Shown here one piece after another: positions 12,732 through 21,587 of a stretch of 50,320 bases of DNA. Source of the stretch: Alteromonas sp. 1_MG-2023 (GTDB lineage: Bacteria; Pseudomonadota; Gammaproteobacteria; Enterobacterales; Alteromonadaceae). A model generated the notes under the pieces. It saw only the letters and a list, made by a program, of their open reading frames with translations, made no database searches and was not told where the DNA came from. The stretch's first letter is position 1, and each line of letters opens with the position of its first letter. Position numbers and translations under genes: made by a program. The stretch covers positions 1 to 50,320 of the forward strand of contig NZ_JAUOQH010000026.1 in NCBI RefSeq assembly GCF_030547075.1, in the 5' to 3' direction.

Positions 12732-13250
12732 TTACTTCTCGTCTTTGATCGCCGCCAATACGCGCACAAACTTGGTAGGTACTTCGTTGATAGTACGAAC
12801 GAATTTCCCAACCGGTGCTTTGAAGGTTGCAAGAAGTTTTGCAAGCGCTTCGTCGCGAGTAGGAAGTGAAGCAACTGCGTCCAATTTATCTGGACCAAGA
12901 AGACCACTACCAATAGATAGAGCTGTTACGTTCAACTTATCGTTTTGCTTCGCAAAGTCTTTAAAAAGACGTGCTGCACCACCAGGTGCCTCAACTGAGA
13001 AGCCGTAGATAAGAGGACCAGTAAGGGCGCTATCTAAGTCTGCAAATTTACTGTCTGCCAATGCACGCTTAGCTAGAGTGTTGCGTATAACCTTAAGGTA
13101 TACGCCTTGCTCACGAGCTTTTACGCGAAGGTCAGTCAGTTCTGCAACTTCCATCCCACGGTATTCAGCGACGGCAACGGATAGAGCGCGAGACGCAACT
13201 TCAGAAACTTCTGCTACGATCTCTTTTTTTGCTGCTAAACCTAGTGCCAC
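12732..13250 (-). CDS. rplJ: 50S ribosomal protein L10
   Basis: Stalk base protein that binds L7/L12 and 23S rRNA and represses its own operon in E. coli. I choose the GTG at 13250 ([20 protein letters not shown], 172 residues): it aligns with E. coli [18 protein letters not shown] and has AGAGGTG a few bases upstream. An in-frame GTG at 13259 lies inside that Shine-Dalgarno sequence and is unlikely to be used. The RNA-binding N-terminal domain and the C-terminal L12-binding helix are complete. Preceded by the L10 leader. Confidence 0.97.
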   Translation of the reverse strand: MALGLAAKKEIVAEVSEVASRALSVAVAEYRGMEVAELTDLRVKAREQGVYLKVIRNTLAKRALADSKFADLDSALTGPLIYGFSVEAPGGAARLFKDFAKQNDKLNVTALSIGSGLLGPDKLDAVASLPTRDEALAKLLATFKAPVGKFVRTINEVPTKFVRVLAAIKDEK

Positions 13251-13259
13251 TGAGTTCAC

Positions 13260-13552
13260 CTCTTTGTATCTGACTTTGTATACAGTTACCTGTTTACGCC
13301 ATCAGGGTTCACAGATTGATATCAACATAATTGATGATACCGCTCTACGGTGTTTGTTACCCCAGAGAGTCTGAGTCAAACCACCGTCTGCGCAGGTTGT
13401 TCTATTAAGCGATATGTTTAATGTGAAAGTTCTCTTACCTCTATCACCACATCGCACCTGCGGTCTTGGACGGGAGTTGCCAATCAGCACTGCTGTATTG
13501 ACGACTCCAACCCATTACCTTTACAGAGAAACCGAGTTGCCCCGGCAGGCTA
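13260..13552 (-). promoter_or_regulatory. rplJ leader (L10 autoregulatory leader RNA region)
   Basis: The 300-bp spacer between rplA and rplJ carries on the minus strand the segment CCTGCGCAGACGGTGG near 13380-13400, resembling the conserved stretch of the enterobacterial L10 leader, plus several inverted segments. In E. coli, L10(L12)4 binds this leader to repress rplJL translation, and a promoter also lies here. The assignment rests on position and that resemblance; I did not fold the RNA. Confidence 0.7.
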
Positions 13553-14248
13553 TTAAAGACCTACTGAAGCTTTATCTAGAGATACGCCAGCGCCCATAGT
13601 GGTGCTTAGGCTGATCTTCTGGATATAAGTACCTTTAGCAGAAGAAGGCTTAGCTTTCTTCAATGCTTCTAGTAATGCTTCAAGGTTCTCTTGAATTTGG
13701 TTTGTTTCGAACGCAATCTTACCAATGCTAGCATGGATGATACCGTTCTTATCGTTACGGTAGCGAACCTGACCAGCTTTAGCGTTCTTAACAGCAGTAG
13801 CAACGTCTGGCGTTACTGTACCCGTTTTAGGGTTAGGCATTAGGCCACGTGGACCTAAGATTTGACCTAGTTGACCAACAACACGCATAGCGTCTGGGCT
13901 GGCAACAACAACGTCAAAGTTCATTTCGCCTTTCTTCACTTGCTCAGCAAGGTCTTCCATACCAACGATGTCAGCACCAGCTTCTTTAGCTGCTTCAGCG
14001 TTTGCGCCTTGAGTAAATACTGCAACGCGAACGTCTTTACCAGTACCGTTAGGTAGTACAGTTGCACCACGAACGTTTTGGTCAGATTTCTTAGCGTCGA
14101 TACCAAGGTTTACTGCAACATCAACGCTTTCAGCGAATTTAGCTGTAGCTAATTCTTTAAGCAAAGCAACTGCTTCGTTGATTTCGTATTCTTTAGTCGC
14201 GTCTGTTTTTTCGCGGATAATGCGAGCGCGTTTAGATAATTTAGCCAT
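13553..14248 (-). CDS. rplA: 50S ribosomal protein L1
   Basis: Ribosomal L1-stalk protein and, in E. coli, translational repressor of rplKA. 231 residues, within a few of the E. coli length. The conserved [17 protein letters not shown] loop is seen as [18 protein letters not shown] near residues 130-150, and the C-terminal [19 protein letters not shown] is intact. It starts 4 bp after the rplK stop, indicating coupled translation. Confidence 0.98.
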   Translation of the reverse strand: MAKLSKRARIIREKTDATKEYEINEAVALLKELATAKFAESVDVAVNLGIDAKKSDQNVRGATVLPNGTGKDVRVAVFTQGANAEAAKEAGADIVGMEDLAEQVKKGEMNFDVVVASPDAMRVVGQLGQILGPRGLMPNPKTGTVTPDVATAVKNAKAGQVRYRNDKNGIIHASIGKIAFETNQIQENLEALLEALKKAKPSSAKGTYIQKISLSTTMGAGVSLDKASVGL

Positions 14249-14252
14249 TCGA

Positions 14253-14681
14253 TTAGTCCTCTACGTTCAAGCCCATTGAGCGAGCAGAACCCGCGATAGT
14301 GCGAACCGCTGCATCTAGGTCAGCTGCAGTTAAGTCTGGTTCTTTAGTTTTGGCAATTTCTTCCAACTGAGCGCGAGTAACAGTACCCACTTTTTCAGTG
14401 TTAGGACGGCCAGAACCGCTCTTGATGCCCGCTGCTTTCTTAAGCAGGTAAGACGCAGGAGGAGTCTTAGTTTCGAATGTGAAAGAACGATCTTCATAAA
14501 CCGTAATTTCTACAGGTACCGGAGCACCTTTCTCAAGGCTGTCTGTTTTTGCGTTAAACGCTTTACAGAATTCCATGATGTTCACACCGTGTTGACCTAA
14601 TGCAGGACCAACTGGTGGACTTGGGTTAGCAGCGCCTGCTGCAACCTGAAGCTTAATAATACCGCTTACTTTTTTAGCCAT
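14253..14681 (-). CDS. rplK: 50S ribosomal protein L11
   Basis: Protein of the GTPase-associated centre, needed for RelA activation; 142 residues, the standard length. The N-terminal domain has the [20 protein letters not shown] motif and the C-terminal RNA-binding domain ends RSMGLNVED. First gene of the rplKA-rplJL-rpoBC transcript, with a strong promoter 91 bp upstream at 14772-14800. Confidence 0.98.
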   Translation of the reverse strand: MAKKVSGIIKLQVAAGAANPSPPVGPALGQHGVNIMEFCKAFNAKTDSLEKGAPVPVEITVYEDRSFTFETKTPPASYLLKKAAGIKSGSGRPNTEKVGTVTRAQLEEIAKTKEPDLTAADLDAAVRTIAGSARSMGLNVED

Positions 14682-14771
14682 TTTAAATGCTCTCTTGTTT
14701 GGGTATAGCGCCTTGCAAGTACAGAGATTACCTGCTCAATCGGCTTCCCGTTTCCGTTTAAAAGGGCGCGC

Positions 14772-14800
14772 ATTATATAAGGTGTTCAAATGGTATGCAA
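14772..14800 (-). promoter_or_regulatory. Promoter of rplK (L11 operon), GC-rich discriminator
   Basis: On the minus strand TTGCAT (14795-14800), 17 bases, then the perfect TATAAT (14772-14777), followed directly by GCGCGCCC. The GC-rich discriminator is the hallmark of stringently controlled ribosomal promoters, so negative control by ppGpp/DksA is likely by inference. The leader is about 85 nt. Confidence 0.85.
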
Positions 14801-14841
14801 GTATAAATGTGCCTAAAAAACGTTCTTAAGGCTAAATAAAC

Positions 14842-14867
14842 AAAAAACCTGCCGAAGCAGGTTTTTT
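14842..14867 (-). terminator. Intrinsic terminator after nusG
   Basis: AAAAAACCTGC and GCAGGTTTTTT form an 11-bp stem with a CGAA loop (TTCG on the minus strand), flanked by A and T runs, so it can act in both directions. It lies 29 bp after the nusG stop and separates the secE-nusG transcript from the rplK promoter. Confidence 0.92.
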
Positions 14868-14895
14868 CAAACTTATATAACAACCAGAAAGAGGC

Positions 14896-15444
14896 TTAGC
14901 CTTTTTCTACTTGTCCAAACTCTAGGTCTACTGGTGTAGAACGACCGAAGATAAGTACCGACACTTTTACGCGGCTCTTTTCGTAGTCTACTTCTTCTAC
15001 CACGCCGTTGAAGTCTGCAAATGGACCGTCTGTAACGCGAACCACTTCGCCTGGCTCGAACAATGTCTTCGGCTTAGGCTTATCAACTGACTCTTCAAGA
15101 CGGTTAAGAATTGCGTCTGCTTCTTTTTGGGTAATTGGCATTGGGCGATCAGAAGTACCACCGATGAAGCCAAGTACACGAGGAACGCTTTTCACTAAAT
15201 GCCAAGATTCTTCGTTCATTGCCATTTCTACCAATACATAACCTGGGTAGAACTTACGCTCAGATTTGCGCTTTTGGCCAGCACGCATTTCAACAACTTC
15301 TTCGGTAGGAACAAGAATCTGACCGAAGTGATCTTCCATGCTGTGCATTTTAATGTATTCAAGCAATGTCTTTTGAACGCGACCTTCATACTGAGAATAA
15401 GCTTGTACTACGTACCATCTTTTTTTAACTTCTTCTTCAGACAT
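14896..15444 (-). CDS. nusG: Transcription termination/antitermination factor NusG
   Basis: RNA polymerase-associated processivity factor that links to Rho and to ribosomal S10. 182 residues; the NGN domain starts [18 protein letters not shown], and the C-terminal KOW domain has [20 protein letters not shown] near residues 125-145. Three bp after secE and cotranscribed with it. A strong terminator follows at 14842-14867. Confidence 0.98.
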   Translation of the reverse strand: MSEEEVKKRWYVVQAYSQYEGRVQKTLLEYIKMHSMEDHFGQILVPTEEVVEMRAGQKRKSERKFYPGYVLVEMAMNEESWHLVKSVPRVLGFIGGTSDRPMPITQKEADAILNRLEESVDKPKPKTLFEPGEVVRVTDGPFADFNGVVEEVDYEKSRVKVSVLIFGRSTPVDLEFGQVEKG

Positions 15445-15447
15445 ACG

Positions 15448-15825
15448 TTATGCTCCTATTCCAGTGATAAAGCCCACAACACGAACGATAATGCCATCTA
15501 AACCCCAAAGGATTAATGCCATTACCAACGTTGCCGCAAGTACGATGATAGTAGTTTGGTTTGCTTCTTGACGGGTCGGCCATACTACTTTGCGAACTTC
15601 AGTACGCGATTCTTTAGCAAAGCTAAGGAAAGTGCTGCCTTTAACCGTAGATGCTGCGATGAAGCCAGCAATAACTACCACAACTACTGCTGTAACAGCA
15701 CGGTATAATACTGAAATTTCACCGAACACTGTGTTGGCCGTAACCAATCCAGCAAGTAGGGCAAATACCACTACCCATTTAAACATGTCCAATGCATTGG
15801 ACTGATTTTCCGTCTTTTCGCTCAT
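15448..15825 (-). CDS. secE: Preprotein translocase subunit SecE
   Basis: Small essential subunit of the SecYEG channel in the inner membrane, 125 residues (E. coli 127). Three hydrophobic segments are visible, near residues 14-30, 38-60 and 92-118, with the conserved amphipathic segment ESRTEVRKVVWPTRQEANQT near residues 75-94. This is the three-helix enterobacterial type rather than the single-helix type. It lies between tRNA-Trp and nusG. Confidence 0.97.
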   Translation of the reverse strand: MSEKTENQSNALDMFKWVVVFALLAGLVTANTVFGEISVLYRAVTAVVVVVIAGFIAASTVKGSTFLSFAKESRTEVRKVVWPTRQEANQTTIIVLAATLVMALILWGLDGIIVRVVGFITGIGA

Positions 15826-15883
15826 GTCACGATCCTAGCACTACAGCGTCGTTTTGCTCGCGTTAATACGCGAACTTGTAATT

Positions 15884-15960
15884 TGGCAGGGGTGGAGGGA
15901 CTCGAACCCCCAACCATCGGTTTTGGAGACCGCTGTTCTACCAATTCGAACTACACCCCT
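15884..15960 (-). tRNA. tRNA-Trp (anticodon CCA)
   Basis: 77 nt including an encoded CCA end. It folds as a cloverleaf: acceptor AGGGGTG/CACCCCT, D stem GTTC/GAAC, anticodon loop CTCCAAA, T loop TTCGAGT. It differs from E. coli tRNA-Trp at the top of the anticodon stem, where position 27 G faces 43 A, a mismatch in place of C-G, and it has one extra D-loop base. It is the first gene of the trnW-secE-nusG transcript, 58 bp before secE. Confidence 0.97.
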
Positions 15961-16052
15961 GTGGTGTCTAACTCACAAATTTTACTTACACTACCCTTGG
16001 GAATTCAGCGTCATTTCAATGGAAAGTGCGGTATCGCAAGGGAGGGAGGCGT

Positions 16053-16080
16053 ATTATACTCAAGATAACTAGCGGCACAA
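16053..16080 (-). promoter_or_regulatory. Promoter of trnW-secE-nusG
   Basis: On the minus strand TTGTGC (16075-16080), 16 bases and the perfect TATAAT (16053-16058). It lies in the 154-bp gap between the ABC transporter stop and the tRNA-Trp gene. The -10 is strong and the -35 moderate; about 90 bp of leader precede the tRNA. Confidence 0.75.
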
Positions 16081-16114
16081 GGTTTTTTGTTATTCTAGTT
16101 ATTTAAACACAATA

Positions 16115-17956
16115 CTACTCTACTCCAATAAACCCACCTGTTTGATGTGCCCACAATTTGGCGTAAATACTATTGTGTGCAATCAGTTCAGCATGAGTGC
16201 CCTGCTCTACTATCTGACCTCTCTCTAACACTAATAGCCTATCCATTTGCGCTATGGTTGATAAACGGTGGGCAATGGCCAGTACGGTTTTGCCTTCCAT
16301 GACTTTATCAAGGCTAGTTTGTATAGCCGCTTCCGCTTCTGAATCTAACGCCGATGTAGCTTCATCTAAAATTAATACTGGTGCGTCTTTTAATAGCACA
16401 CGTGCTATCGCAATACGTTGACGTTGCCCGCCAGATAACTTCACGCCACGCTCACCCACATGAGCATCGTAGCCCGTTCTACCCTGACTATCTGTAAGGG
16501 TAAGAATAAATTCATGCGCTTCTGACAACTTGGCTGCGTTTATCATTTCTTCTTCGCTGGCATTAGTACGCCCGTAAAGAATGTTGTCACGCACTGACCT
16601 ATGCATTAGCGATGTATCTTGGGTCACCATGCTAATTTTAGCCCGCAGGGTTTCTTGGCCTACTTGGGTGATATCTTGCCCATCAATGACAATACGCCCC
16701 GATTGAGTGTCGTAAAATCGCATCAGCAAATTAACTAACGTAGACTTACCTGAACCTGAACGCCCTACCAAGCCCACTTTTTCCCCGGGATGAATGGCGA
16801 GTTCTAAGTTAGAAAATACATCAATGGGTTGGTTATCAGCACCTGCGTAAGCGAAATGTACCTTATCAAACTTGATACCGCCGCCTTGCACACTCAATGC
16901 GGTGGCTTTAGGTGTATCTTTAACTGCAACAGGCTGCGCTAAGGTATTCATGCCGTCTTGCACTGTTCCTAAGTTTTCAAATAAACCTGATACCTCCCAC
17001 ATTATCCAGTGTGACATACCGTTTAAGCGAAGAGATAAACTAATAGCAATGGCAATATCGCCCGGTGTAGCCAAGTTTTCCATCCATAAGTACACAGACA
17101 ACGCGCCAATCGTGAACACTAATATGGCATTCGACATTTCTACGCAAAACTCTAATACGGTGACTAAACGCATTTGTGGGTAAACGGTTTTTAGAAAACC
17201 ATCCATACTTTCTTTGGCATAATCCGCTTCTCGGCGGCTGTGGGAAAATAACTTTACCGTTGTGATATTGGTGTAACTATCAACTATTCGCCCCGTCATC
17301 ATAGACCTAGCGTCAGCTTGTTTTTGCGATACCTCTTTAAGTTTTGGTACCAGCATGCGCAAGATAAACATGTACACGAAGAACCACACCACAAGCGGCA
17401 CAGCTAATCGCCAATCGGTACTAAATACCAATACCACCATGGAAATAAAGTAAACGCTGATATACACCAGTAAATCGAGGACCTTTGTTACGGTTTCGCG
17501 CACTGATAGCGCGGTTTGCATTACTTTAGTTGCTACGCGACCTGCAAATTCATCGTGAAAAAAGGTTAAACTTTGCCCGAGTAAATACCGATGCGCTTGC
17601 CAGCGAATACGCATAGGGAAATTTCCCATCAGCGACTGACGTGAAAACAGTGAACGCAATAATATAAAACCTGGAATGAGCACTAGCACGGTGACCGCCA
17701 TGCCAATTAAGGTCCATTTTTGTTCTGCTAAAAAAGTTTCGCGGTTTTGTTCTGAAAACCAATCGACTAACTGACCTAGAAAGCCGAAAAGCGCCACTTC
17801 AAGTACCGCCACAATGGCACTTAAAATAGAGACGGTGGCGATAACACCCCACATACCTTGCGTGTAGTACTTACAAAAGGCCACAATACCTGTTGGAGGT
17901 TGCCCTGGTGGGGCTTTAGGGAAAGGCTGTGTTAATCGTTCAAAAAATGAAAACAT
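16115..17956 (-). CDS. ABC-type exporter, fused permease and ATPase
   Basis: Inner-membrane half-transporter of 613 residues that would act as a homodimer. The N-terminal membrane domain (about residues 35-330) has six hydrophobic stretches. The ATPase domain has Walker A GRSGSGKST (398-406), Q-loop near 446, signature LSGGQ (507-511), Walker B LILDEATSALD (about 528-538) and the switch histidine in AIAHRLST (H563). All catalytic residues are present. Lipid A, drug or peptide export are the usual roles of this fold; nothing here defines the substrate. It lies 88 bp after the RraA-like gene on the same strand and may be cotranscribed with it. Confidence 0.93.
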   Translation of the reverse strand: MFSFFERLTQPFPKAPPGQPPTGIVAFCKYYTQGMWGVIATVSILSAIVAVLEVALFGFLGQLVDWFSEQNRETFLAEQKWTLIGMAVTVLVLIPGFILLRSLFSRQSLMGNFPMRIRWQAHRYLLGQSLTFFHDEFAGRVATKVMQTALSVRETVTKVLDLLVYISVYFISMVVLVFSTDWRLAVPLVVWFFVYMFILRMLVPKLKEVSQKQADARSMMTGRIVDSYTNITTVKLFSHSRREADYAKESMDGFLKTVYPQMRLVTVLEFCVEMSNAILVFTIGALSVYLWMENLATPGDIAIAISLSLRLNGMSHWIMWEVSGLFENLGTVQDGMNTLAQPVAVKDTPKATALSVQGGGIKFDKVHFAYAGADNQPIDVFSNLELAIHPGEKVGLVGRSGSGKSTLVNLLMRFYDTQSGRIVIDGQDITQVGQETLRAKISMVTQDTSLMHRSVRDNILYGRTNASEEEMINAAKLSEAHEFILTLTDSQGRTGYDAHVGERGVKLSGGQRQRIAIARVLLKDAPVLILDEATSALDSEAEAAIQTSLDKVMEGKTVLAIAHRLSTIAQMDRLLVLERGQIVEQGTHAELIAHNSIYAKLWAHQTGGFIGVE

Positions 17957-18044
17957 GCAACATAACTCGTGTCGTTCTACATCAACTGCGTTTAATTACG
18001 TAATTCTACACGATATCTTCAACACGAGGGTTTAAAACATGGGC

Positions 18045-18659
18045 TTACTCTTCCTTAAAGCCTAAGTTTGTCAGAATGCTCTCTACCTTTTCGTTATGTT
18101 GTGCTTGCCACTGTTGAAGGTTCGTCGCTGCGTCTTTTTCGCCCCGTGCAAACGCAATATCAAACGCCTCTTGTGCTTGAGCCTGTGGTATTACCGCAAT
18201 ACCTTCTTCATCGGCCACAATAATGTCACCTGCATTCACCGTAACACCGCCACATTGAATAGGCTGATTTAGCGGAGATATACTTTTTTTGGCTCCGGGT
18301 ATAGGGATGACACCACGGGCAAAGACAGGAAATTGATTTTCTCTTGTTTCCGCTAAGTCTCTAATAACGCCGTCGATAACAAACCCTTTGATGCCACGAG
18401 ACTGTGCAATTGCACAAACATTTCCCCCCGCCACAGCAAATTTATCATCGGCCTCTACCACAATGATGTCGCCAGGCTTAGCACGATAAATAGCTGCGTG
18501 AAGCATAAGATGATCGCCCGCTTCACATTTTACCGTGAATGCTGGGCCTGCAATACGTGGCATAGGTTGCCACAATGGCTTAATGCTGTAGTCCATAAAC
18601 TGCTCTCGTGGCAGTGCATCAGCATATTCGCAGGGTGATACAGTATCGAATGGGGTCAT
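18045..18659 (-). CDS. RraA-family protein (HMG aldolase/oxaloacetate decarboxylase-like)
   Basis: 204 residues with the RraA-like fold signature: GDIIVVEADDKFAVAGGN (residues 63-80) and the metal/substrate motif GFVIDGVIRD (residues 92-101) with Asp96, Arg100 and Asp101. In plant and pseudomonad relatives this Gly-Gly/DGxxRD set supports 4-hydroxy-4-methyl-2-oxoglutarate aldolase or oxaloacetate decarboxylase activity; in E. coli RraA it inhibits RNase E. Full conservation of the metal-side residues favours an enzyme here. No aromatic catabolism genes lie near, so the substrate is unknown. Often misnamed demethylmenaquinone methyltransferase. Confidence 0.85.
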   Translation of the reverse strand: MTPFDTVSPCEYADALPREQFMDYSIKPLWQPMPRIAGPAFTVKCEAGDHLMLHAAIYRAKPGDIIVVEADDKFAVAGGNVCAIAQSRGIKGFVIDGVIRDLAETRENQFPVFARGVIPIPGAKKSISPLNQPIQCGGVTVNAGDIIVADEEGIAVIPQAQAQEAFDIAFARGEKDAATNLQQWQAQHNEKVESILTNLGFKEE

Positions 18660-18908
18660 TGTAATTCCTTATGCGTTGAGAGAAGTGCAAACCAGTATTG
18701 CCATAAAGGCCCAATATATCGAAATTACGCACAGAAGTTGTTACAAGCTATGTATTTTCACTATAAGTGCTTTTTCTAATGTGAGGGGCGTGATAATAAT
18801 TACCCTAAGAGAATACTGTCTTTATCAAAATAGATTTCGTACTTAACGGCATAATTTAATAACGACTTGGTTCATAAACAAGCGTATAAAAAATAGGAAT
18901 AACAATCC

Positions 18909-20969
18909 ATGATAAAAAGCGTAGTTAGCTTAAGTGTGGCATTAGCACTTAGTGCATGTAGCCCACAAAATTCACAAACCGAACCCCAAGCGCCTACTGC
19001 CGCTACTCAGCAGCAAGAGTTAAAGTCGGGTGTTATTAAAGAAAACATGGATTTAACTGTCGACCCTGGCAATGATTTCTTTCAATACGTAAATGGTACT
19101 TGGGTTGATAACCTTGAGATCCCCGCTGACAAATCAAGTTATGGTGCTTTCACTATTCTACGTGACGAGTCTCAAGATCACGTGATGAAAATCATCAAGA
19201 GTTCTGCCGAAGGCGATTTTGCCGATGGTACCGACGAGCAGAAAGTGGGTGACTTTTATCGTGCCTACATGAATACCGACAAGCTTAATGAGTTGGGTAT
19301 AAGCCCAATTAATGCCGACATTGAAAAAATTGAAAGCATATCTAGTTATGATGAATTAGCCGCCTACTTCGCTTATGCGAATCGTTACGGTTATGCGTCT
19401 CCATTTAATATTGGTCAAAACGCAGATTTCAAATCGCCTGAATCTTATATGATTTATACCTGGCAGTCTGGCCTTGGCCTGCCCGAGCGAGACTACTATT
19501 TTAAAGACGACACCAAATCACAAGAAATTCGCGATGCGTATGTAAAACACATTGAAACTATGTTCACGCTAGCTGAATTTGAAGCGCCTTCAGATAATGC
19601 ACAAATGCTGTTTGATATGGAAAGCCGTATTGCCGAACTTCATATGAAGAAAGAGGAAGTGCGTAATTGGGCGGCTAACTACAATAAAGTGCCTGTGTCA
19701 GAATTAAGCACTCACATGGCTAACTTCCCTTGGGAGTTATTCCTTAAAGAAATGGAATTAGACGATGTAGACAGTGTTGTATTTCTACAGACTGATTTCA
19801 TGAAGCAAATGGATACCTTCATTACTGAAACCTCTCTTGAAGATTGGAAAGTGTTTCTAAAATGGGGCTTACTTAATGCCTCAGCCAGTCGTTTAAGTGA
19901 AGATTTCGATACCGCTAACTTTAATTTTTACAGCAAAACATTACGTGGTGTTGAAGAGCCTGAACCGCGCTGGCGCAGAGCGGTTAGCCTTTCTAATGCC
20001 CATGTAGGCGAAGTTATCGGTAAAGTATACGTGAAACAATACTTCCCGCCTGAAGCGAAAGAGCGCATGACCGAAATGGTCAGTAATCTTTTACTGGCCT
20101 ACAAAGACAGTATTGAAAAGCTCGATTGGATGACAGATGAAACGCGTGAGCAGGCGCTAGACAAGTTGTCTAAGTTTACGGTTAAGATTGGTTACCCAGA
20201 TACATGGAAAGACTATTCTCAGTTGGTGGTAAAGGGCAGTGATTTATTTGGCAACTTAAAACGCTCTGCTGATGTTGCCTACGATGAAATGCTTAAAAAG
20301 CAGGGCGGCCCTGTTTGGAAGCACGAGTGGTCGATGACACCTCAAACGGTTAATGCCTACTACAACCCAACGGCGAATGAAATTGTATTCCCTGCCGCTA
20401 TATTACAGCCTCCGTTCTTCGACATGAGTGCAGAAGATGCGGTGAACTATGGTGGTATTGGGGCGGTTATTGGTCATGAAATTGGCCATGGTTTTGATGA
20501 TTCAGGCTCTACTTTTGATGGCGATGGCGTACTTCGCAATTGGTGGACCGACTCAGACCGTGCTGAGTTTGAAGCACGCACTGCAACACTTATCGACCAA
20601 TTCAACGAGTTTGAAGCTCTGCCAGAACTATTCGTGAACGGCGAATACACCCTTGGGGAAAACATTGGCGATTTGGGCGGTATTAGCATTGCGCTTAAAG
20701 CTTATCACTTAACCTTAGACGGAGAAGAAGCGCCTGTGATTGACGGTTACACTGGTAATCAGCGTGTATTCATTGGTTATGGCCAAGTATGGGCAAGCAA
20801 ATATCGTGATGAAGCGCTGCGAAGCCAAATTCAAACTGATACTCACTCACCAACGAAATTCCGTACCAACGGCGCACTGCGCAACGTGCCTGAATTCTAC
20901 GAAGCGTTTGATGTAACTGAGGAAAACGATTTGTATTTACCACCAGAGCAGCGCGTAAAAATCTGGTAG
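18909..20969 (+). CDS. M13 family metallopeptidase lipoprotein (PepO/neprilysin type)
   Basis: Zinc oligopeptidase of 686 residues, a typical M13 length. It has a lipoprotein signal with lipobox LSAC (Cys17), so it is probably anchored in the envelope. The M13_N domain occupies about residues 50-430. The catalytic domain has the substrate motif NAYY (482-485), HEIGH (523-527) with the catalytic Glu524, and GENIGD (583-588) whose Glu584 is the third zinc ligand. It ends with the conserved C-terminal Trp. It is transcribed alone, divergent from the RraA-like gene, with a terminator at 21025-21052. Confidence 0.96.
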   Translation: MIKSVVSLSVALALSACSPQNSQTEPQAPTAATQQQELKSGVIKENMDLTVDPGNDFFQYVNGTWVDNLEIPADKSSYGAFTILRDESQDHVMKIIKSSAEGDFADGTDEQKVGDFYRAYMNTDKLNELGISPINADIEKIESISSYDELAAYFAYANRYGYASPFNIGQNADFKSPESYMIYTWQSGLGLPERDYYFKDDTKSQEIRDAYVKHIETMFTLAEFEAPSDNAQMLFDMESRIAELHMKKEEVRNWAANYNKVPVSELSTHMANFPWELFLKEMELDDVDSVVFLQTDFMKQMDTFITETSLEDWKVFLKWGLLNASASRLSEDFDTANFNFYSKTLRGVEEPEPRWRRAVSLSNAHVGEVIGKVYVKQYFPPEAKERMTEMVSNLLLAYKDSIEKLDWMTDETREQALDKLSKFTVKIGYPDTWKDYSQLVVKGSDLFGNLKRSADVAYDEMLKKQGGPVWKHEWSMTPQTVNAYYNPTANEIVFPAAILQPPFFDMSAEDAVNYGGIGAVIGHEIGHGFDDSGSTFDGDGVLRNWWTDSDRAEFEARTATLIDQFNEFEALPELFVNGEYTLGENIGDLGGISIALKAYHLTLDGEEAPVIDGYTGNQRVFIGYGQVWASKYRDEALRSQIQTDTHSPTKFRTNGALRNVPEFYEAFDVTEENDLYLPPEQRVKIW

Positions 20970-21024
20970 TACTGTTTATGAGAGGGCGTAAATAAACCCC
21001 CTCAATAAAAGCAATACGAACAAA

Positions 21025-21052
21025 AAGGCGACATGTGTGAGCATGTCGCCTT
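21025..21052 (+). terminator. Intrinsic terminator after the M13 peptidase gene
   Basis: An 11-bp stem (AAGGCGACATG and its complement) with a 6-base loop, followed by ATTTTTAT. It lies 56 bp after the peptidase stop, and A residues on the other side may let it act also for the convergent ACT-domain gene. Confidence 0.9.
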
Positions 21053-21139
21053 ATTTTTATCTATTCAGTATTACAATGTTTAGTGTATTGGCTCAAACCG
21101 AAGGGTCAGCGTTTTAGCCTTGCCCGCTTCACACCATTA

Positions 21140-21538
21140 TTAGCGACTTGCTAGGCCTAACAGAACCGCTATTGCTTCATCAGCACGGGCTTGGGGCACA
21201 AAAATGTGGTCGTGATAATAGCCTGCCACCACGTTAGCGCTGATGTTTGCGTTAGTCAGTGCTGCTGACATGGCCGCCGTCATGCCCACGGCATCAAGGC
21301 TTGAATGTACGTTACAAGTAATACGCTTGTAAGTGCTATCTACTTCAAAGCCTTCATTACTTGCAAAGGACGATTCAAGAATAAGGGTTGTGCCTTCCTC
21401 TTCTTTAAATACCATTAGGGCATTGGCTAGTTGAGTAGAAGAAACAGAATACGGAACACTCACAAATACAAACTCTTCGGCGCTTAACACCGGCTGAAGG
21501 GTTTGGAGTAACTTACCTAAGTCTGTCTCACCTGACAT
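21140..21538 (-). CDS. ACT domain-containing protein (ACT_3 / DUF2241 type)
   Basis: 132 residues made of two ACT-like halves, beginning with a helix and LSAEEFVFVSVPYS and ending with the ANISANVVAGYYHDHIFVP segment typical of the COG3602 family. These small cytosolic proteins are thought to bind amino acids, but their role is not established. The gene lies 49 bp upstream of dbpA's 3' neighbour space and on the same strand as dbpA. Length is normal for the family. The family call comes from recognised motifs only. Confidence 0.82.
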   Translation of the reverse strand: MSGETDLGKLLQTLQPVLSAEEFVFVSVPYSVSSTQLANALMVFKEEEGTTLILESSFASNEGFEVDSTYKRITCNVHSSLDAVGMTAAMSAALTNANISANVVAGYYHDHIFVPQARADEAIAVLLGLASR

Positions 21539-21587
21539 ACAATCACCTTAATTTGAGGCTATTTACGTTGGTACTATTAAGCGCAGA

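Noticed and set aside
13251..13259. Upstream GTG start of L10
   Set aside because: It lies within the AGAGGTG ribosome site of the GTG at 13250, which aligns with E. coli L10.
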